DNA from: Cohnella hashimotonis
Lineage (GTDB): Bacteria; Bacillota; Bacilli; Paenibacillales; Paenibacillaceae
Reading direction: 5' to 3'
Assembly (NCBI RefSeq): GCF_030014955.1
Contig: NZ_JAGRPV010000001.1
Location: 806,001 to 870,000 of the forward strand
Length of the DNA stretch: 64,000 bases
A program made the position numbers and the translations under genes. Within the stretch, counting starts at the first letter, position 1; each line of letters starts with the position of its first letter. Shown here piece by piece: positions 25,656 to 35,300 of the stretch. The notes beneath the pieces were generated by a model, which was given only the letters and a program-made list of their open reading frames with translations, had not been told where the DNA came from and did not search any database.

Positions 25656-26792
25656 GTGCAAAAGTGGTATCACATTTTCCAGCGGAGCACGGGTCTCAGC
25701 CCGTATATATGGGTCGTCTTTTACATCCTCCCTTTTTATTTCGTGTTCCGTTCCTCAACGATGTACCACGCGCTGATCGGCATTTTTATGATCGTCGCGT
25801 TTTTTGTTTGTTATTTGTTATCGTTCAGTTCGAAGGGTTGGCTCGTTTATTTTTGGACCTCCGTGCAAATTTTGTTTTCGATCGCGATGACGATGATGTT
25901 CGGATACGTCTATTTTTCCATTTTTACGGCCTTCTTTATCGGCAACATGCAGCGGAAGGCCGGCTTTATTACGTTGTACACGGTCCATCTGGCGATGACG
26001 CTGCTGTCGGTCTACGTCGGCTACATGCACGCCAACTCGGTGCTGATCGAGCAGGCGCCCTTCGTGTTCGTCTGCCTCATCGCTGTGACGCTGCTGCCGG
26101 TCACGACCTATAACCGCAACAAAAGCGAGCTTCTGCAGGGGGAGCTCAACGACGCGAACAAGCGGATCTCCGAGCTCGTGAAGCTGGAGGAGCGTCAGCG
26201 CATCGCGCGCGACCTGCACGACACGCTCGGGCAGAAGCTCGCCCTGATCGGGCTCAAGAGCGATCTGGTCGCCAAGCTGATCCGCAAAAACCCGGACCGG
26301 GCGGAAGCCGAGATCGACGACGTCCGGCATACGGCCCGCAACGTGCTCAAGGAGCTGCGGGAACTGGTGACGCAGATGCGCGGTACGCATGTCGAGGACG
26401 AGATTTATCGCCTGCGGCAGATTCTCGTGGCGGCGGACATCGAGTTCACGCTGACGGGCGATCCGAAGCTGGCGAACACCTCGCTGCTCAACGAGAACGT
26501 GGCGTGCATGTGCCTTAAGGAAGCCGTGACGAATATCGTCAAGCACAGCGGGGCTACCGCCTGCGCCATCGAGATCGAGCAGACCGCGGCCGAGCTGCGC
26601 ATTCGGGTGCGGGACAATGGCGTAGGCCTGGGCACCGGCGCATCCTTTCATAGAGGAAACGGGCTTCGGGGAATGAAGGAAAGGCTTGAATTCGTGAACG
26701 GGTCTCTGGAGATCGCGTCGCGGGAAGGTACGGAGATCGTCGTCAAGGTGCCGAACATCTTGATTCAGGCAAAAGGGGAGGCGCAGCCATGA
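25656..26792 (+). CDS. desK: Membrane thermosensor histidine kinase DesK
   Basis: A 378-residue sensor kinase. Five transmembrane segments fill the first 150 residues, then a HisKA_3 dimerisation domain with the phospho-acceptor in RIARDLHDTLGQKLALIGLK. With the GTG 25656 start the histidine is residue 188, the same number as in Bacillus subtilis DesK. The C-terminal HATPase_c domain has NENVACMCLKEAVTNIVKHS (N box), VRDNGVGL and GNGLRGMKERLEF (G boxes). DesK senses membrane thickness or order and phosphorylates or dephosphorylates DesR. AGGAG lies eight bases before the GTG; a TTTGCA/TACAAT pair at 25592-25619 may give it an independent promoter. Confidence 0.92.
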   Translation: MQKWYHIFQRSTGLSPYIWVVFYILPFYFVFRSSTMYHALIGIFMIVAFFVCYLLSFSSKGWLVYFWTSVQILFSIAMTMMFGYVYFSIFTAFFIGNMQRKAGFITLYTVHLAMTLLSVYVGYMHANSVLIEQAPFVFVCLIAVTLLPVTTYNRNKSELLQGELNDANKRISELVKLEERQRIARDLHDTLGQKLALIGLKSDLVAKLIRKNPDRAEAEIDDVRHTARNVLKELRELVTQMRGTHVEDEIYRLRQILVAADIEFTLTGDPKLANTSLLNENVACMCLKEAVTNIVKHSGATACAIEIEQTAAELRIRVRDNGVGLGTGASFHRGNGLRGMKERLEFVNGSLEIASREGTEIVVKVPNILIQAKGEAQP

Positions 26793-27388
26793 TTCGAATC
26801 GTCATCGCCGAAGACCAGCGGCTGCTGCTCGGCGCGTTGGCGTCGGTACTCGATCTCGAGGAGGACATGGAGGTGGTCGGCAAGGCGGAGAACGGCGTGG
26901 AAGCGCTGCGGCTCGTCAAGCTCTATCAGCCGGACCTGTGCATTATGGACATCGAGATGCCGCTCAAGAGCGGATTGGACGCAGCCGAAGAGATAAGGGG
27001 GTCCGGATGCAAGGTCGTCATCCTGACGACCTTCGCCCGGGCAGGCTACTTCGAGCGCGCAGTGAAGGCGGGCGTGCACGGCTATCTGCTCAAGGACAGC
27101 CCGAGCGACGAGCTGGCCGATTCGCTGCGGACGATCATGTCCGGCCGCCGGATCTACGCCGCCGAGCTGGTCGACGAGGCGTACAACGAGGAAAACCCGC
27201 TCACGGAGCGGGAAAAGGAAGTCATCGGATTGATGGCGGACGGCAAAAATACGAAGGAAATCGCGAGCGAGCTGTTTCTGTCGAACGGAACCGTACGCAA
27301 CTATATATCGGTTATCCTCGACAAGCTCGACGTCAGCAACCGGATCGAGGCCATCAAGCGTTTCAGGGAGAAGGGATGGTTCAAATAA
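26789..27388 (+). CDS. desR: Cold-response regulator DesR
   Basis: A 199-residue NarL/FixJ-type response regulator. The receiver domain has the acidic pocket in IVIAEDQRLLLGAL and the phospho-acceptor in CIMDIEMPLKSG (Asp54, as in Bacillus subtilis DesR), then T-rich VVILTTFARAGY and the KD-containing YLLKDSPSDEL. The C-terminal LuxR-type HTH is NPLTEREKEVIGLMADGKNTKEIASELFLSNGTVRNYISVILDKLDVSNR. It overlaps desK by four bases (ATGA). Its expected target is the promoter at 24416-24481, where two DesR-like boxes are visible. Confidence 0.92.
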   Translation: MIRIVIAEDQRLLLGALASVLDLEEDMEVVGKAENGVEALRLVKLYQPDLCIMDIEMPLKSGLDAAEEIRGSGCKVVILTTFARAGYFERAVKAGVHGYLLKDSPSDELADSLRTIMSGRRIYAAELVDEAYNEENPLTEREKEVIGLMADGKNTKEIASELFLSNGTVRNYISVILDKLDVSNRIEAIKRFREKGWFK

Positions 27389-27430
27389 TCTCGCCGCGCC
27401 TCGCGGGGAGCGCCGAGATTCCTCCGGTGA

Positions 27431-27450
27431 TATAATGAGAATTATTATCA
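27431..27450 (+). promoter_or_regulatory. Fur box overlapping promoter of the AraC regulator
   Basis: TGAGAATTATTATCA (27436-27450) matches the 7-1-7 Fur core TGATAATNATTATCA at 14 of 14 fixed positions except one. It overlaps a TATAAT -10 element at 27431-27436, so iron-replete repression is expected. Confidence 0.8.
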
Positions 27451-27472
27451 TTGATATTGGAGGATGAGCTTC

Positions 27473-29077
27473 ATGTTGAGTACTCAGCTCTTCGGCGTCT
27501 TAATGAAAGGCGGGGCGCATTCGTTCTGCCTTCCTGTGTCGCTGATCGATCTGGCCGATCCCTGCGACGACGAACGCCTGCCTCTCGCTCCAGGGTCCGC
27601 AAGAATCGTCTTGGTGTGGGGCGGAAGCGGGCAACTGCGAATGGGGGTGCAAGGATACGAGCCGACACGCGGCTTCGCGATGGTCGCGCGCACGACCGGG
27701 CCGCTTATCGTCGCGAGGCCGGGCACGCTGCGAGGCGTCGTAATCGAATATATGCGATTCGGGCAGGATGGTATGTCCGCAGCGGCCGGCGGTCTGCCCG
27801 ACGGATGCTTGAAGCGATGTTCTGCGGGCATTCTGCGGCTCGGCGCGGAGCTGCTCGCAGCCTGGCAGGAGCCGGACTCGACAGAGCCGTACCAAGTTCA
27901 ATTGCTGTTCAGCCGGTTGCTGATCGAGCTGCGGCGGGAGATGGAGCGCCAGTACGGCCAGGCCACAGGCTGGCTGCAGGAGTTGACCGCATTCATTCGG
28001 GAGCATTACGGGGAAGAAATGTCCAGGGAGCAACTGGCCGCGGATGCAGGGGTTTCGCCGGAGCACTTTTCCCGCGCTTTCCGCAAATACACGGGGAAGA
28101 CATTTAACGAATATTTGACGCTGTATCGGATCCGGGGCGCCCAACGGCGGCTGCTGACAGAGCCGGCGGATTTAAATACGATCGCGGACAAAGTCGGATA
28201 CAAGGAAGGCTTATATTTCAGCCGCAAGTTCAAGTCGGTCGTCGGCATGTCGCCGACCGTATACCGAAGACAGCGCAAGCGCGTCGTTGCGCTGAACTGG
28301 AACCATACGGCGACCTTGCTGGCACTGGACAGCATGCCCGAGCTGGGGGTCTATATGCCCTGGATCAAGCGGAGATACGCCCCTGTCGGCGCATCTCTAA
28401 ATCCGTTTGCCCATACGGCAGAGAGCTTGTACGAAGCGGTCGCCGATGTTCGCCCGGACGTCATCATTCATTATGGCGAGGCTTCTGAAAATGCAAGCCT
28501 CGTCCCGTTAGCACCCGTCATCGGTCTATCGTTCAGGTCGATGAGCTGGCGCGAGCAGTTCAGGGCCGTCGCCGAAGCGGTGAATAAGTCCCGGCAGGCG
28601 GAGGGATGGCTCGCGCGTTATGAGGCGCAGATCGGGCAGATCCGGATGGCGATGGACAAGCGGCACGGACGCCGGGGTACGGCGATCGTCTGGGAGTTGG
28701 CGGGGGAGCTGGCTTTCGGCTGCGGGGAGTGTTTTGGCCGAGCGGCGCATATTCTGTACGGAGATCTGGGATTCAGGCCGCCTGCCGGGCTTCGAGAGCG
28801 TCTGGCGCGGGGTTATGTGGAGGCGCGGATCGAAGCGATTCCCGAATATGCCGCCGATTATGTTTTTATTACGGGAATGCCGGCCAGTCCCCATGCACGG
28901 CGGCGTCTGCGGCGTCTGTTCCGCTCTGAGACATGGCTCGCGATGGAGGCGGTGCGCAATGGCCGTGCGTATATGCTGACAGACACAGAGGTGTGCTACG
29001 GCTTCGATCCGCTCTCCACGCAGGAGCAATTGAAAATGCTGACGGATTGTTTGCTTCCAGGTCACAATTTTGAATGA
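27473..29077 (+). CDS. Btr-type AraC regulator fused to a siderophore-binding domain
   Basis: A 534-residue one-component regulator with the layout of Bacillus subtilis Btr (YbbB): an N-terminal cupin-like region of about 150 residues, an AraC double HTH in the middle (LTAFIREHYGEEMSREQLAADAGVSPEHFSRAFRKYTGKTFNEYLTLYRIRGAQRRL...IADKVGYKEGLYFSRKFKSVVGMSPTVYR), and a C-terminal domain resembling ferric-siderophore binding proteins (LALDSMPELGVYMP ... DVRPDVIIHYGE ... GRAYMLTDTEVCYGFDPLS). Btr senses cytoplasmic ferri-bacillibactin and activates uptake genes. ATG 27473, nine bases after GGAGG, is preferred to ATG 27464. A Fur box overlaps its promoter, and the siderophore-binding lipoprotein follows. 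Confidence 0.88.
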   Translation: MLSTQLFGVLMKGGAHSFCLPVSLIDLADPCDDERLPLAPGSARIVLVWGGSGQLRMGVQGYEPTRGFAMVARTTGPLIVARPGTLRGVVIEYMRFGQDGMSAAAGGLPDGCLKRCSAGILRLGAELLAAWQEPDSTEPYQVQLLFSRLLIELRREMERQYGQATGWLQELTAFIREHYGEEMSREQLAADAGVSPEHFSRAFRKYTGKTFNEYLTLYRIRGAQRRLLTEPADLNTIADKVGYKEGLYFSRKFKSVVGMSPTVYRRQRKRVVALNWNHTATLLALDSMPELGVYMPWIKRRYAPVGASLNPFAHTAESLYEAVADVRPDVIIHYGEASENASLVPLAPVIGLSFRSMSWREQFRAVAEAVNKSRQAEGWLARYEAQIGQIRMAMDKRHGRRGTAIVWELAGELAFGCGECFGRAAHILYGDLGFRPPAGLRERLARGYVEARIEAIPEYAADYVFITGMPASPHARRRLRRLFRSETWLAMEAVRNGRAYMLTDTEVCYGFDPLSTQEQLKMLTDCLLPGHNFE

Positions 29078-29129
29078 GGGCACATCACTTTTAGACGTGG
29101 CCGGAATAGGGGATGTCCTGTATAGTTAT

Positions 29130-29144
29130 CGAGAATGATTATCA
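29130..29144 (+). promoter_or_regulatory. Fur box upstream of siderophore-binding lipoprotein
   Basis: CGAGAATGATTATCA matches the Fur 7-1-7 core with two mismatches; it lies just downstream of a TATAGT -10-like element (29121-29126) and 25 bases before the TTG start. Confidence 0.72.
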
Positions 29145-29168
29145 ATATCTATTAGGGGGACTACCACG

Positions 29169-30188
29169 TTGCCAGCCCGCATCTTCTCGTTCCGTCCGTT
29201 TTCACTCGTCATGCTCGTTTCTTTTGTGCTTTTCATCGCCGCAGGCTGCGGCAATGCCGGCGAAACCGCGACCGGCTCGCCCGCTGCGGCTGCTTCCGGG
29301 TCTTCGGCCGTCGCGCAGGCATTACCCGCCGAGCCGAGCTCATCCGCCGAACCGGCGTACCGGACGGTGGAGACGATTAAAGGAGAGATCCGCTTTCCTG
29401 CTAATCCGCAGCGCATCATCGCCGAGGAATATTTGGGCAGCCTGATCGCGCTCGATATTATTCCAGTCGGTGCGCCAGGGCTGACGCTGAAAAATTTTTA
29501 TTATAAGGAGGCGCTCGCCGGCGTCGTCGATACGGGAGAGTACGGAAAGCTGAACGCAGAGCGCATATCGAGCCTTGACCCGGAGCTGATCATCACCGGC
29601 AGCGCCGAGAGCTACGAAGTACTCAGCAAGATCGCGCCGACGCTCCTCGTGCCCTACGGGGACCTGAAGGATGCTCACGAGGAGCTGACTTTCTTCGGCA
29701 AGGCGCTCGGCAAGGAGAAGGAGGCGCAGGCATGGCTGGCCGAGTATGATCGACGAATTGCCGAAGCCAAGGCCAAAGTAGATGCTGCAATCGGGAGCGA
29801 TGCGAGCTTTTCCATCCTCGAACGGACGGACAAGGCTGTATGGGCTTACGGGGACAACTTCGGACGCGGCGGGCAGGCCGTATACCAGGCGCTTAGCCGC
29901 CAGCCTCCCAAAGCGATCGCGACTTCGTTGATGGAAAAGCAGTGGGTGGAAATATCCGCCGAGGCGCTGAACCAATATGCGGGAGACTACTTAATCGTGA
30001 CGGCGAACAATCGCACGGTCGAGGATTTCAGAAAGGATTCGATCTGGGGTAGTCTGCCTGCCGTAAAAAACAACCGGCTTTATGTCTGGCCGGAAGCGCG
30101 TTCCTGGTATTACGATCCGATCGCGGTACTCGCGCAAACGGAAGAACTGGCCAAGTGGTTGACGGAATTGCCGGTGCAAGCCTCCTGA
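29169..30188 (+). CDS. Iron-siderophore ABC transporter substrate-binding lipoprotein
   Basis: A 339-residue FeuA/FecB-type class III binding protein. It has a lipoprotein signal ending IAAGC (Cys27), a low-complexity Ala/Ser linker, then a helical-backbone binding fold: PANPQRIIAEEYLGSLIALDIIPVGAPG, GKLNAERISSLDPELIITGSAESYEVLSKIAPTLLVPYG and a C-terminal PVGSWYYDPIAVLAQ-like closing region. It should deliver ferric siderophore to a permease such as FeuBC. The TTG start has AGGGGGA eight bases upstream. No permease or ATPase gene follows, so the rest of the transporter must be encoded elsewhere. Its own Fur box and the upstream Btr-type activator imply iron-limited expression. Confidence 0.87.
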   Translation: MPARIFSFRPFSLVMLVSFVLFIAAGCGNAGETATGSPAAAASGSSAVAQALPAEPSSSAEPAYRTVETIKGEIRFPANPQRIIAEEYLGSLIALDIIPVGAPGLTLKNFYYKEALAGVVDTGEYGKLNAERISSLDPELIITGSAESYEVLSKIAPTLLVPYGDLKDAHEELTFFGKALGKEKEAQAWLAEYDRRIAEAKAKVDAAIGSDASFSILERTDKAVWAYGDNFGRGGQAVYQALSRQPPKAIATSLMEKQWVEISAEALNQYAGDYLIVTANNRTVEDFRKDSIWGSLPAVKNNRLYVWPEARSWYYDPIAVLAQTEELAKWLTELPVQAS

Positions 30189-30263
30189 GCCGTACGAAAG
30201 CGCGGGGATCGCCAGAATGCCTCTCTGCTGCCTGGCGGCCGGAACTTGCGTTCCCCTCCTATT

Positions 30264-30317
30264 AGGAGCCAAAGCCTCGGACCCTTATAAGCGGGGTCCG
30301 GGGTTTTGGCTCCTTTT
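30264..30317. terminator. Bidirectional terminator
   Basis: Long stem AGGAGCCAAA...CCTCGGACCC, loop, GGGTCCGGGG...TTTTGGCTCCT with TTTTT after it on the plus strand, between the siderophore-binding gene and the convergent phosphoesterase gene. Confidence 0.85.
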
Positions 30318-30330
30318 TCGCGCAGATTCG

Positions 30331-30840
30331 TTATTGCTCCTCGCTTTCGACCACCGCATCCCGGATCTGCTCGAACGTAAGCGGCGTATAGTCCCAGTGC
30401 TCGACGCAGGCGTTAAAGTAATTTTTACCCTCGTACTTCTGGCCGTGGATGTGCCCGTGAACGTTGACGTAAGGCATATGCTTGTTCATGTACATCGGCT
30501 CGTGCGAGAGGAAGAAGAAATCTTTGTAGATAATCGGATATTCGCTTACCTGCTCGAACCCGGCCTCCAGCCACCAACTCCGCGACCGGCCACGGTCATG
30601 GTTGCCCAGGATGAGCGTCTTGTTGCCGTTCAGCCGGGATACGATCCCCCGCGTCCGCTCCAGATTCAAAAACGAAAAATCCCCCAGGTGAAAGACCGCG
30701 TCATCCTTGCTGACGACCGTATTCCACCGATCGATCATGACCTTCGTCATCTCCTCGGCATCCGCGAAGGGTCTGGACTCGAAGTCGATAATGTTGCGAT
30801 GTCCGAAGTGATGATCGGATATAAAAAACGTTTTGGCCAT
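30331..30840 (-). CDS. Calcineurin-like metallophosphoesterase
   Basis: A 169-residue cytoplasmic phosphoesterase with the full metal-binding pattern: ISDHHFGH (the first motif has H where D-x-H is usual: D-H-H), DAVFHLGDF, LILGNHD, SHEP and the final VNVHGHIHG. This compact form is common in bacteria and phages, with activity reported on various phosphomonoesters or phosphodiesters; the physiological substrate is unknown. The ATG at 30840 has GGGGAGGG upstream. The next gene on this strand (alpha/beta hydrolase) ends 27 bases upstream, so the two may be co-transcribed. Confidence 0.85.
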   Translation of the reverse strand: MAKTFFISDHHFGHRNIIDFESRPFADAEEMTKVMIDRWNTVVSKDDAVFHLGDFSFLNLERTRGIVSRLNGNKTLILGNHDRGRSRSWWLEAGFEQVSEYPIIYKDFFFLSHEPMYMNKHMPYVNVHGHIHGQKYEGKNYFNACVEHWDYTPLTFEQIRDAVVESEEQ

Positions 30841-30867
30841 TGGAAGACCCTCCCCTGCCTCGAAGTT

Positions 30868-31746
30868 TTAGCGCGTTTTCCGCCTCTCGTCCGTTAGCCG
30901 CTCGCCGATCCATTCCCGAATTGCAGCCAGCACCGGCTCGCGTTCCAACTCGTTGTGCAGCTCATGCTTGTAGCCGTGCCACTCCCTGTAATCGCAGAGA
31001 GGACCGGCCCGCTCCGCGAACTGCCTGCTGGCCGCGATCGAAGTGACCCGATCGTCGTCCCCGTGCATGAGGAGAATCGGCGCGCTTAACTTCTCGGCGT
31101 GCTTGATCGCCCACAGTCCCGCGCGCTGCACGCTGAAAAAGAAGCGTACCGTGATGTGGCCGTGGCCGAGCGGATCGTCGCGATAGCGCTCGGCCATCGC
31201 GGGATCGGTCGTCAGATGGTCGACTTTCATCGGCCGCGTGTTCGTAAAGCCCGGATAGAACCGCTCGACCAGCCGGCCGATGACGACCTGCGCCTGCGGC
31301 GGCGCGAACGCCAGCCTGAACCACGGGCTGCTGATGACCGCGCCGGCGACGTTCGGCTTGCGCCGCAGCAGATAGTTCAGCGCGACATTGCCGCCCATGC
31401 TGTGCCCATACAAAATGACGGGCACGTCCGGATAGCGGCGCGCCGCCTCCTCGAACAGCTGGTCCACGCCCTCGAGCAGTCCCTCGTAGCTGGGCGTATG
31501 GCCGCGCTTGCCGGTCGTTCGGCCGTGTCCGCGCTGATCGAAGCCGATCGCAGCGTAGCCGGCCTCGTTCAGAATGGACGCGACATGGTGGTAGCGTCCC
31601 ATATGCTCGCCCATGCCGTGCACGATCAGCACGACGGCCGATGGCGCGGCCGAGGAGGCGCGTTCGTTTTCGCCGCCGACTGTCCATTCGCCGGCCGCCA
31701 TGACGGTTCCGTCGGACAACGTCCATGAGAAGGGTTGATAGGCCAC
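30868..31746 (-). CDS. Alpha/beta hydrolase, monoacylglycerol lipase-like
   Basis: A 292-residue serine hydrolase. It has the oxyanion region VLIVHGMGEHMGRYHHVASILNEAGYAAIGFDQRGHGRT typical of monoacylglycerol lipase-like (Hydrolase_4) enzymes, the nucleophile elbow YGHSMGG (Ser116), an acid in LLMHGDDDRVTS and the final His in the EWHGYKHELHNE block. No signal peptide, so it is cytoplasmic and may act on lysophospholipids or acylglycerols. I chose GTG 31746 because AAGGAG lies eight bases upstream; earlier ATG codons at 31851, 31806 and 31782 lack a site and add a poorly conserved stretch. A tandem repeat array begins 150 bases upstream. Confidence 0.85.
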   Translation of the reverse strand: MAYQPFSWTLSDGTVMAAGEWTVGGENERASSAAPSAVVLIVHGMGEHMGRYHHVASILNEAGYAAIGFDQRGHGRTTGKRGHTPSYEGLLEGVDQLFEEAARRYPDVPVILYGHSMGGNVALNYLLRRKPNVAGAVISSPWFRLAFAPPQAQVVIGRLVERFYPGFTNTRPMKVDHLTTDPAMAERYRDDPLGHGHITVRFFFSVQRAGLWAIKHAEKLSAPILLMHGDDDRVTSIAASRQFAERAGPLCDYREWHGYKHELHNELEREPVLAAIREWIGERLTDERRKTR

Positions 31747-31892
31747 GGGGATAACTCCTTCGCTCGATAGTCGCCGATGCATTTCTTCTATTATATGCCG
31801 ACGCATGCCTGGGAAGAAAGCGGCCAGGGAGTCGTGCGGGATTGCGTCCAACGTCGACTCGCCCGCCCGCGTGGAAGCGGGGATGCGGCCGA

Positions 31893-32200
31893 ATGGCGCA
31901 AAATTGCGCTATGATCGCATGCTCAGCCGCTGTCGACCGCCCGCCACTACCAAGGTGAGCCCGAATAGCGCAAAATTGCGCTATGATCGCATGCTCAGCC
32001 GCTATCGACTCGCCGCCACTACCGGGATGCGCCCGAATAGCACAAAATTGCGCTATGATCGCATGCTCAGCCGCTATCGACTCGCCGCCACTAACGGGAT
32101 GCGCCGGAATAGCGCAAAATTGCGCTATGATCGCATGCTCAGCCGCTATCGACTCGCCGCCACTAACGGGATGCGCCGGAATAGCGCAAAATTGCGCTAT
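31893..32200. repeat. Tandem array of five 72-bp units, each with a 20-bp palindrome
   Basis: Five copies of ATAGCGCAAAATTGCGCTAT (two perfect 9-base arms around AA) begin at 31893, 31965, 32037, 32109 and 32181, exactly 72 bases apart. The first and third copies each have one change in the left arm. The 52-base spacers are also conserved (GATCGCATGCTCAGCCGCTATCGACTCGCCGCCAC core) and improve in identity toward the right end. The array is in a gene-free gap between the start of the hydrolase gene and the terminator of the LamG gene. Apparent open frames through it exist only because 72 is a multiple of three. Confidence 0.92.
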
Positions 32201-32258
32201 CCTCATACGCATGACATGCCTCCTTGCGCAGGTTCTACAAGTCGATAGCCGGAAAAGC

Positions 32259-32303
32259 AAGAAGCCGCCCCCGGTCATTTTCATGACTTTTGGGGCAGCT
32301 TCT
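32259..32303 (-). terminator. Terminator of the large secreted LamG protein gene
   Basis: Stem AAGAAGC-GCCCC (32259-32272) with GGGGC-GCTTCTT (32291-32303), about 30 bases past the stop of the minus-strand gene ending at 32334; on that strand GCTTTTCC follows. Confidence 0.7.
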
Positions 32304-32333
32304 TCCGAAGGGGGCTTGCATTAAAAGATCTGC

Positions 32334-35300
32334 TTAAGATTCCGCGTTCGAAGGGGCGGTCGATTCACCGTCCAAGCGATCGGCTTCGCCGGCTGCTGTT
32401 CCGGACTCCAGGGCGTTCGCCGGCTGTGCGATCAGGGATGCGCCGCCCGAAAACAGCGCCGAGATCTCCGTCGCCGACAGCGCCCGCGAGTAGATGTGGA
32501 AATCGTCGATCGCGCCGTTCAGATAAGGATCGGCGTATTGGGACTTGCCGATATAGTTCAGATTCGTGCTGCCGAGGCTTGACGGCTTCAGCGTCATGGA
32601 GGTATTCGTGGCCACCTGCACGCCGTCCACATACAACCGGGCCGTCGTGCCGGACAAAGTAACGGCGACATGCTTCCAGGTCCCGGTCGCGAGCGGCGTC
32701 GAAGCTGTCATCGTCTGCTCGCTGCCGTTGCCCGAGGTCGTGATCGCGAACCGCAATCCGCCCGTGCCGCCGGACTGTGGAGCGAGGAACATATAGTTGT
32801 TCGTCCCTGTTCCGAAGTCGAAGATGCGCGCCCAGTCGCTGTTGGCGATCACCTTGACCCAAGTCGAGATCGTGAAATCGTTAAGCGAGCTTACGATGCC
32901 GGAGGGCAGGCTGGCATAGGCGTTCGTGCCGTTCAGCGCGAGGCCGTTGCCGGCTTTGCCGGCTACCCAAGAGGTGCCGCCGGACAGCGTGGCATGTTTG
33001 CCGTTGCTAGAGCCGTCGGTCGCCGTCGTGCCGGATGTCTGGTTCATGTTGTAGGAGGCGATGATCTCGGGCTGAACGGGCGGCGTGCCGGCCTGCAGCT
33101 TGATGTCGTAGGTTGCAGCCGTGCCGATGCTGAGCGAGACGGTGGTCGTCTGTCCGTTCGCGGCCGTGACGCTGCCGACGACGGCGTTGTTCACGAGTAC
33201 GTTGTACGAGCCGGCGGCCAATCCCGTGAAGGCGACTTTTGTCGTGTGCGCCGTGCCGCTCGTCACGTTTTGAAGCGTGAAGTTGACGTAGTTTTTCGCT
33301 TGGGCGACGGTCGCCGCCGTATATTTGTCGCGCTCGAGCGTCATGCCGAGCTTTTCGGTGATGAGGTTCAGCCGCTGTCCGACGCCGTCCTTAGGCGTGA
33401 TGACGTAATTGCCGCCGGTAAGCGCAACGTCGGCGCCATAGCCGTACAGGCCGAAGATGGGATCGACGGCGATGTCGGCGCTCAGGATCTTGATCGCGCC
33501 GAACAGGCCTAGATCGGCTTCGCCGGACATGCCGCGCCAGCCGTTGAACAGCGGTCCGCCGTCCAGACCGAGCGCGCCTGCGTTGCCTTTGGTCATCTGG
33601 TACGTCCAGGACACGGCGCCGATGTTGGCCGGATCGGAGCTGATCTGGCCGGAGTTGATCGCGCTGACGTTGGCGATCTTCGCTGCGTACGTGAGCCGCT
33701 GCTCGACCTCTGGGCTCGTCGAGCCGGTGCGTACCCAATCGTCCATCGCGTAGCCTGCCAGCGAGACGGTGTACTGGAAGTTCCACCAGGGCTCTCCAGT
33801 GATCGTGACCGGTACAGAGTAGAGGTACCACAGCGGCATCTGGCCGCGCGTGGCCCGCGTTTTCGTATTGATCTTGCTCTTGATCGTGCTGTTGTTGTTC
33901 ATCTTGGCCAGGGTGTAGACGGCTTCCTCGCCCGTGTTATCGTAGTTGTACTCGGAGCCGTACGGATAGGCGGCGCCGCTGAAGTTGTTGTACTTGGTCG
34001 CCATCTTGGCGATGATGTCGTTCGCCTGCGTCGTGTAGCCTTCGTCCTGCAGCGCCTTGATGATCTCTGGCGTCGTCAGCTCGCCCATCAGGCCGGTGTT
34101 CCAGTTGTAGGCGACCGGACCATCGTATAACGCCTTCATGATATTGTAGGCGCGGAGCAGGTAGGTCGTCCGCGGCTGGATATAGGTGACCAGTCCGGGA
34201 TACAGCTTGGCGATCTTATACATGCTGAAGTAGGTATTGTAAATGTGAGGGTAGGCATAGCCGCGATAAGTCGGCGTCGTGTTGGGCGAGGCCATCAGGA
34301 AGTCGGGCACGAGATAGTCGATGTGGTGGCCGTTCATCAGATTGGTCCATATCGCCGTCTCCAAATACTGATCGAGGGACGTGACCTCCGAAGCGACTGG
34401 CGTCTGCACGTTTTTCTCGGCGAGGAATTGCCCGTGGGTCAGGCCCCAGTCGTCGCCCCAGCCCCAGTAGCCCGTGAAGTTGTTGCGCTTGGCTTTGGTC
34501 TGCATCATCCAGTCGTCGTACACTTTGTCCTTGATCGTGCCGGGAGCGTTCCACTGCTGATTGTTCACCATGAAGGTCGCGTGGCGCTGCAAGGCAAGGT
34601 CGATCGGTTCGATCGCATAGAACTGCAGGACCGTCTTCTCGCCGCTGCCGTACGTCACGGTGATATTGTTCGGTCCGAGCTTGCTCATCGAGAGCGAGTA
34701 GAGCTTGTGGTCGGTGCCGGTCGTGCCGAGCGAGGCGATCGTCGTCTGCGAAGGGGCGTCCGAAGTCACGGAGGCAATCGTCTTGGACGTATGGAGATCG
34801 AATTTCGCCGTCTGGTTGGTGGGGACAATCATGCCGGGGACGACGTTGACGTCGATAAGTCCTTCGCTGTACAGCCGGTCCTTGACGCCTTGTTCGCCGT
34901 TCGCCTTGAAAAACTTGAAGGCGTACGTCTTGCTTGCGCCCGGCGCGAGCGTCAAGCTTGTATTGGTCAGGTAGCCGCGGTTCGTGCTCTTGATGACGTT
35001 GGAATGGATGTAGAAAACGGTCAGGCCCTCCGGCCATCCGCCCTGATCCGCCGCCCAGGTGCTGCCCGGGTGCTCCTCGGTCCGCCAGTTGTCCATGTAC
35101 TCGAATCCGGCGCCGGTCGTCGCGTCGGGGACCATCAGGAGCGACGGTCCGATACCGCTCGGACGCTGCGCGGTGATGTAGGAGTTGTTGTTGCCGACGA
35201 ACGAATGCGTGACGACGCGGGTCTCGTAGATCTCTTCATTGTTGCCGCCGGACCAGAATTCATTGAACGGTAGCGGCAGTCCGAAGTCGCCGATCTCCAG

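Noticed and set aside
31893..32200. CRISPR array
   Set aside because: The intervals between palindromes are themselves repeats, not unique spacers, and no cas genes are present. The same applies to the 51-bp array.
31805..32324. Plus-strand and minus-strand repeat proteins across the 72-bp array
   Set aside because: Same artefact: the period is divisible by three, all frames give 24-residue repeats, and no start signal fits.
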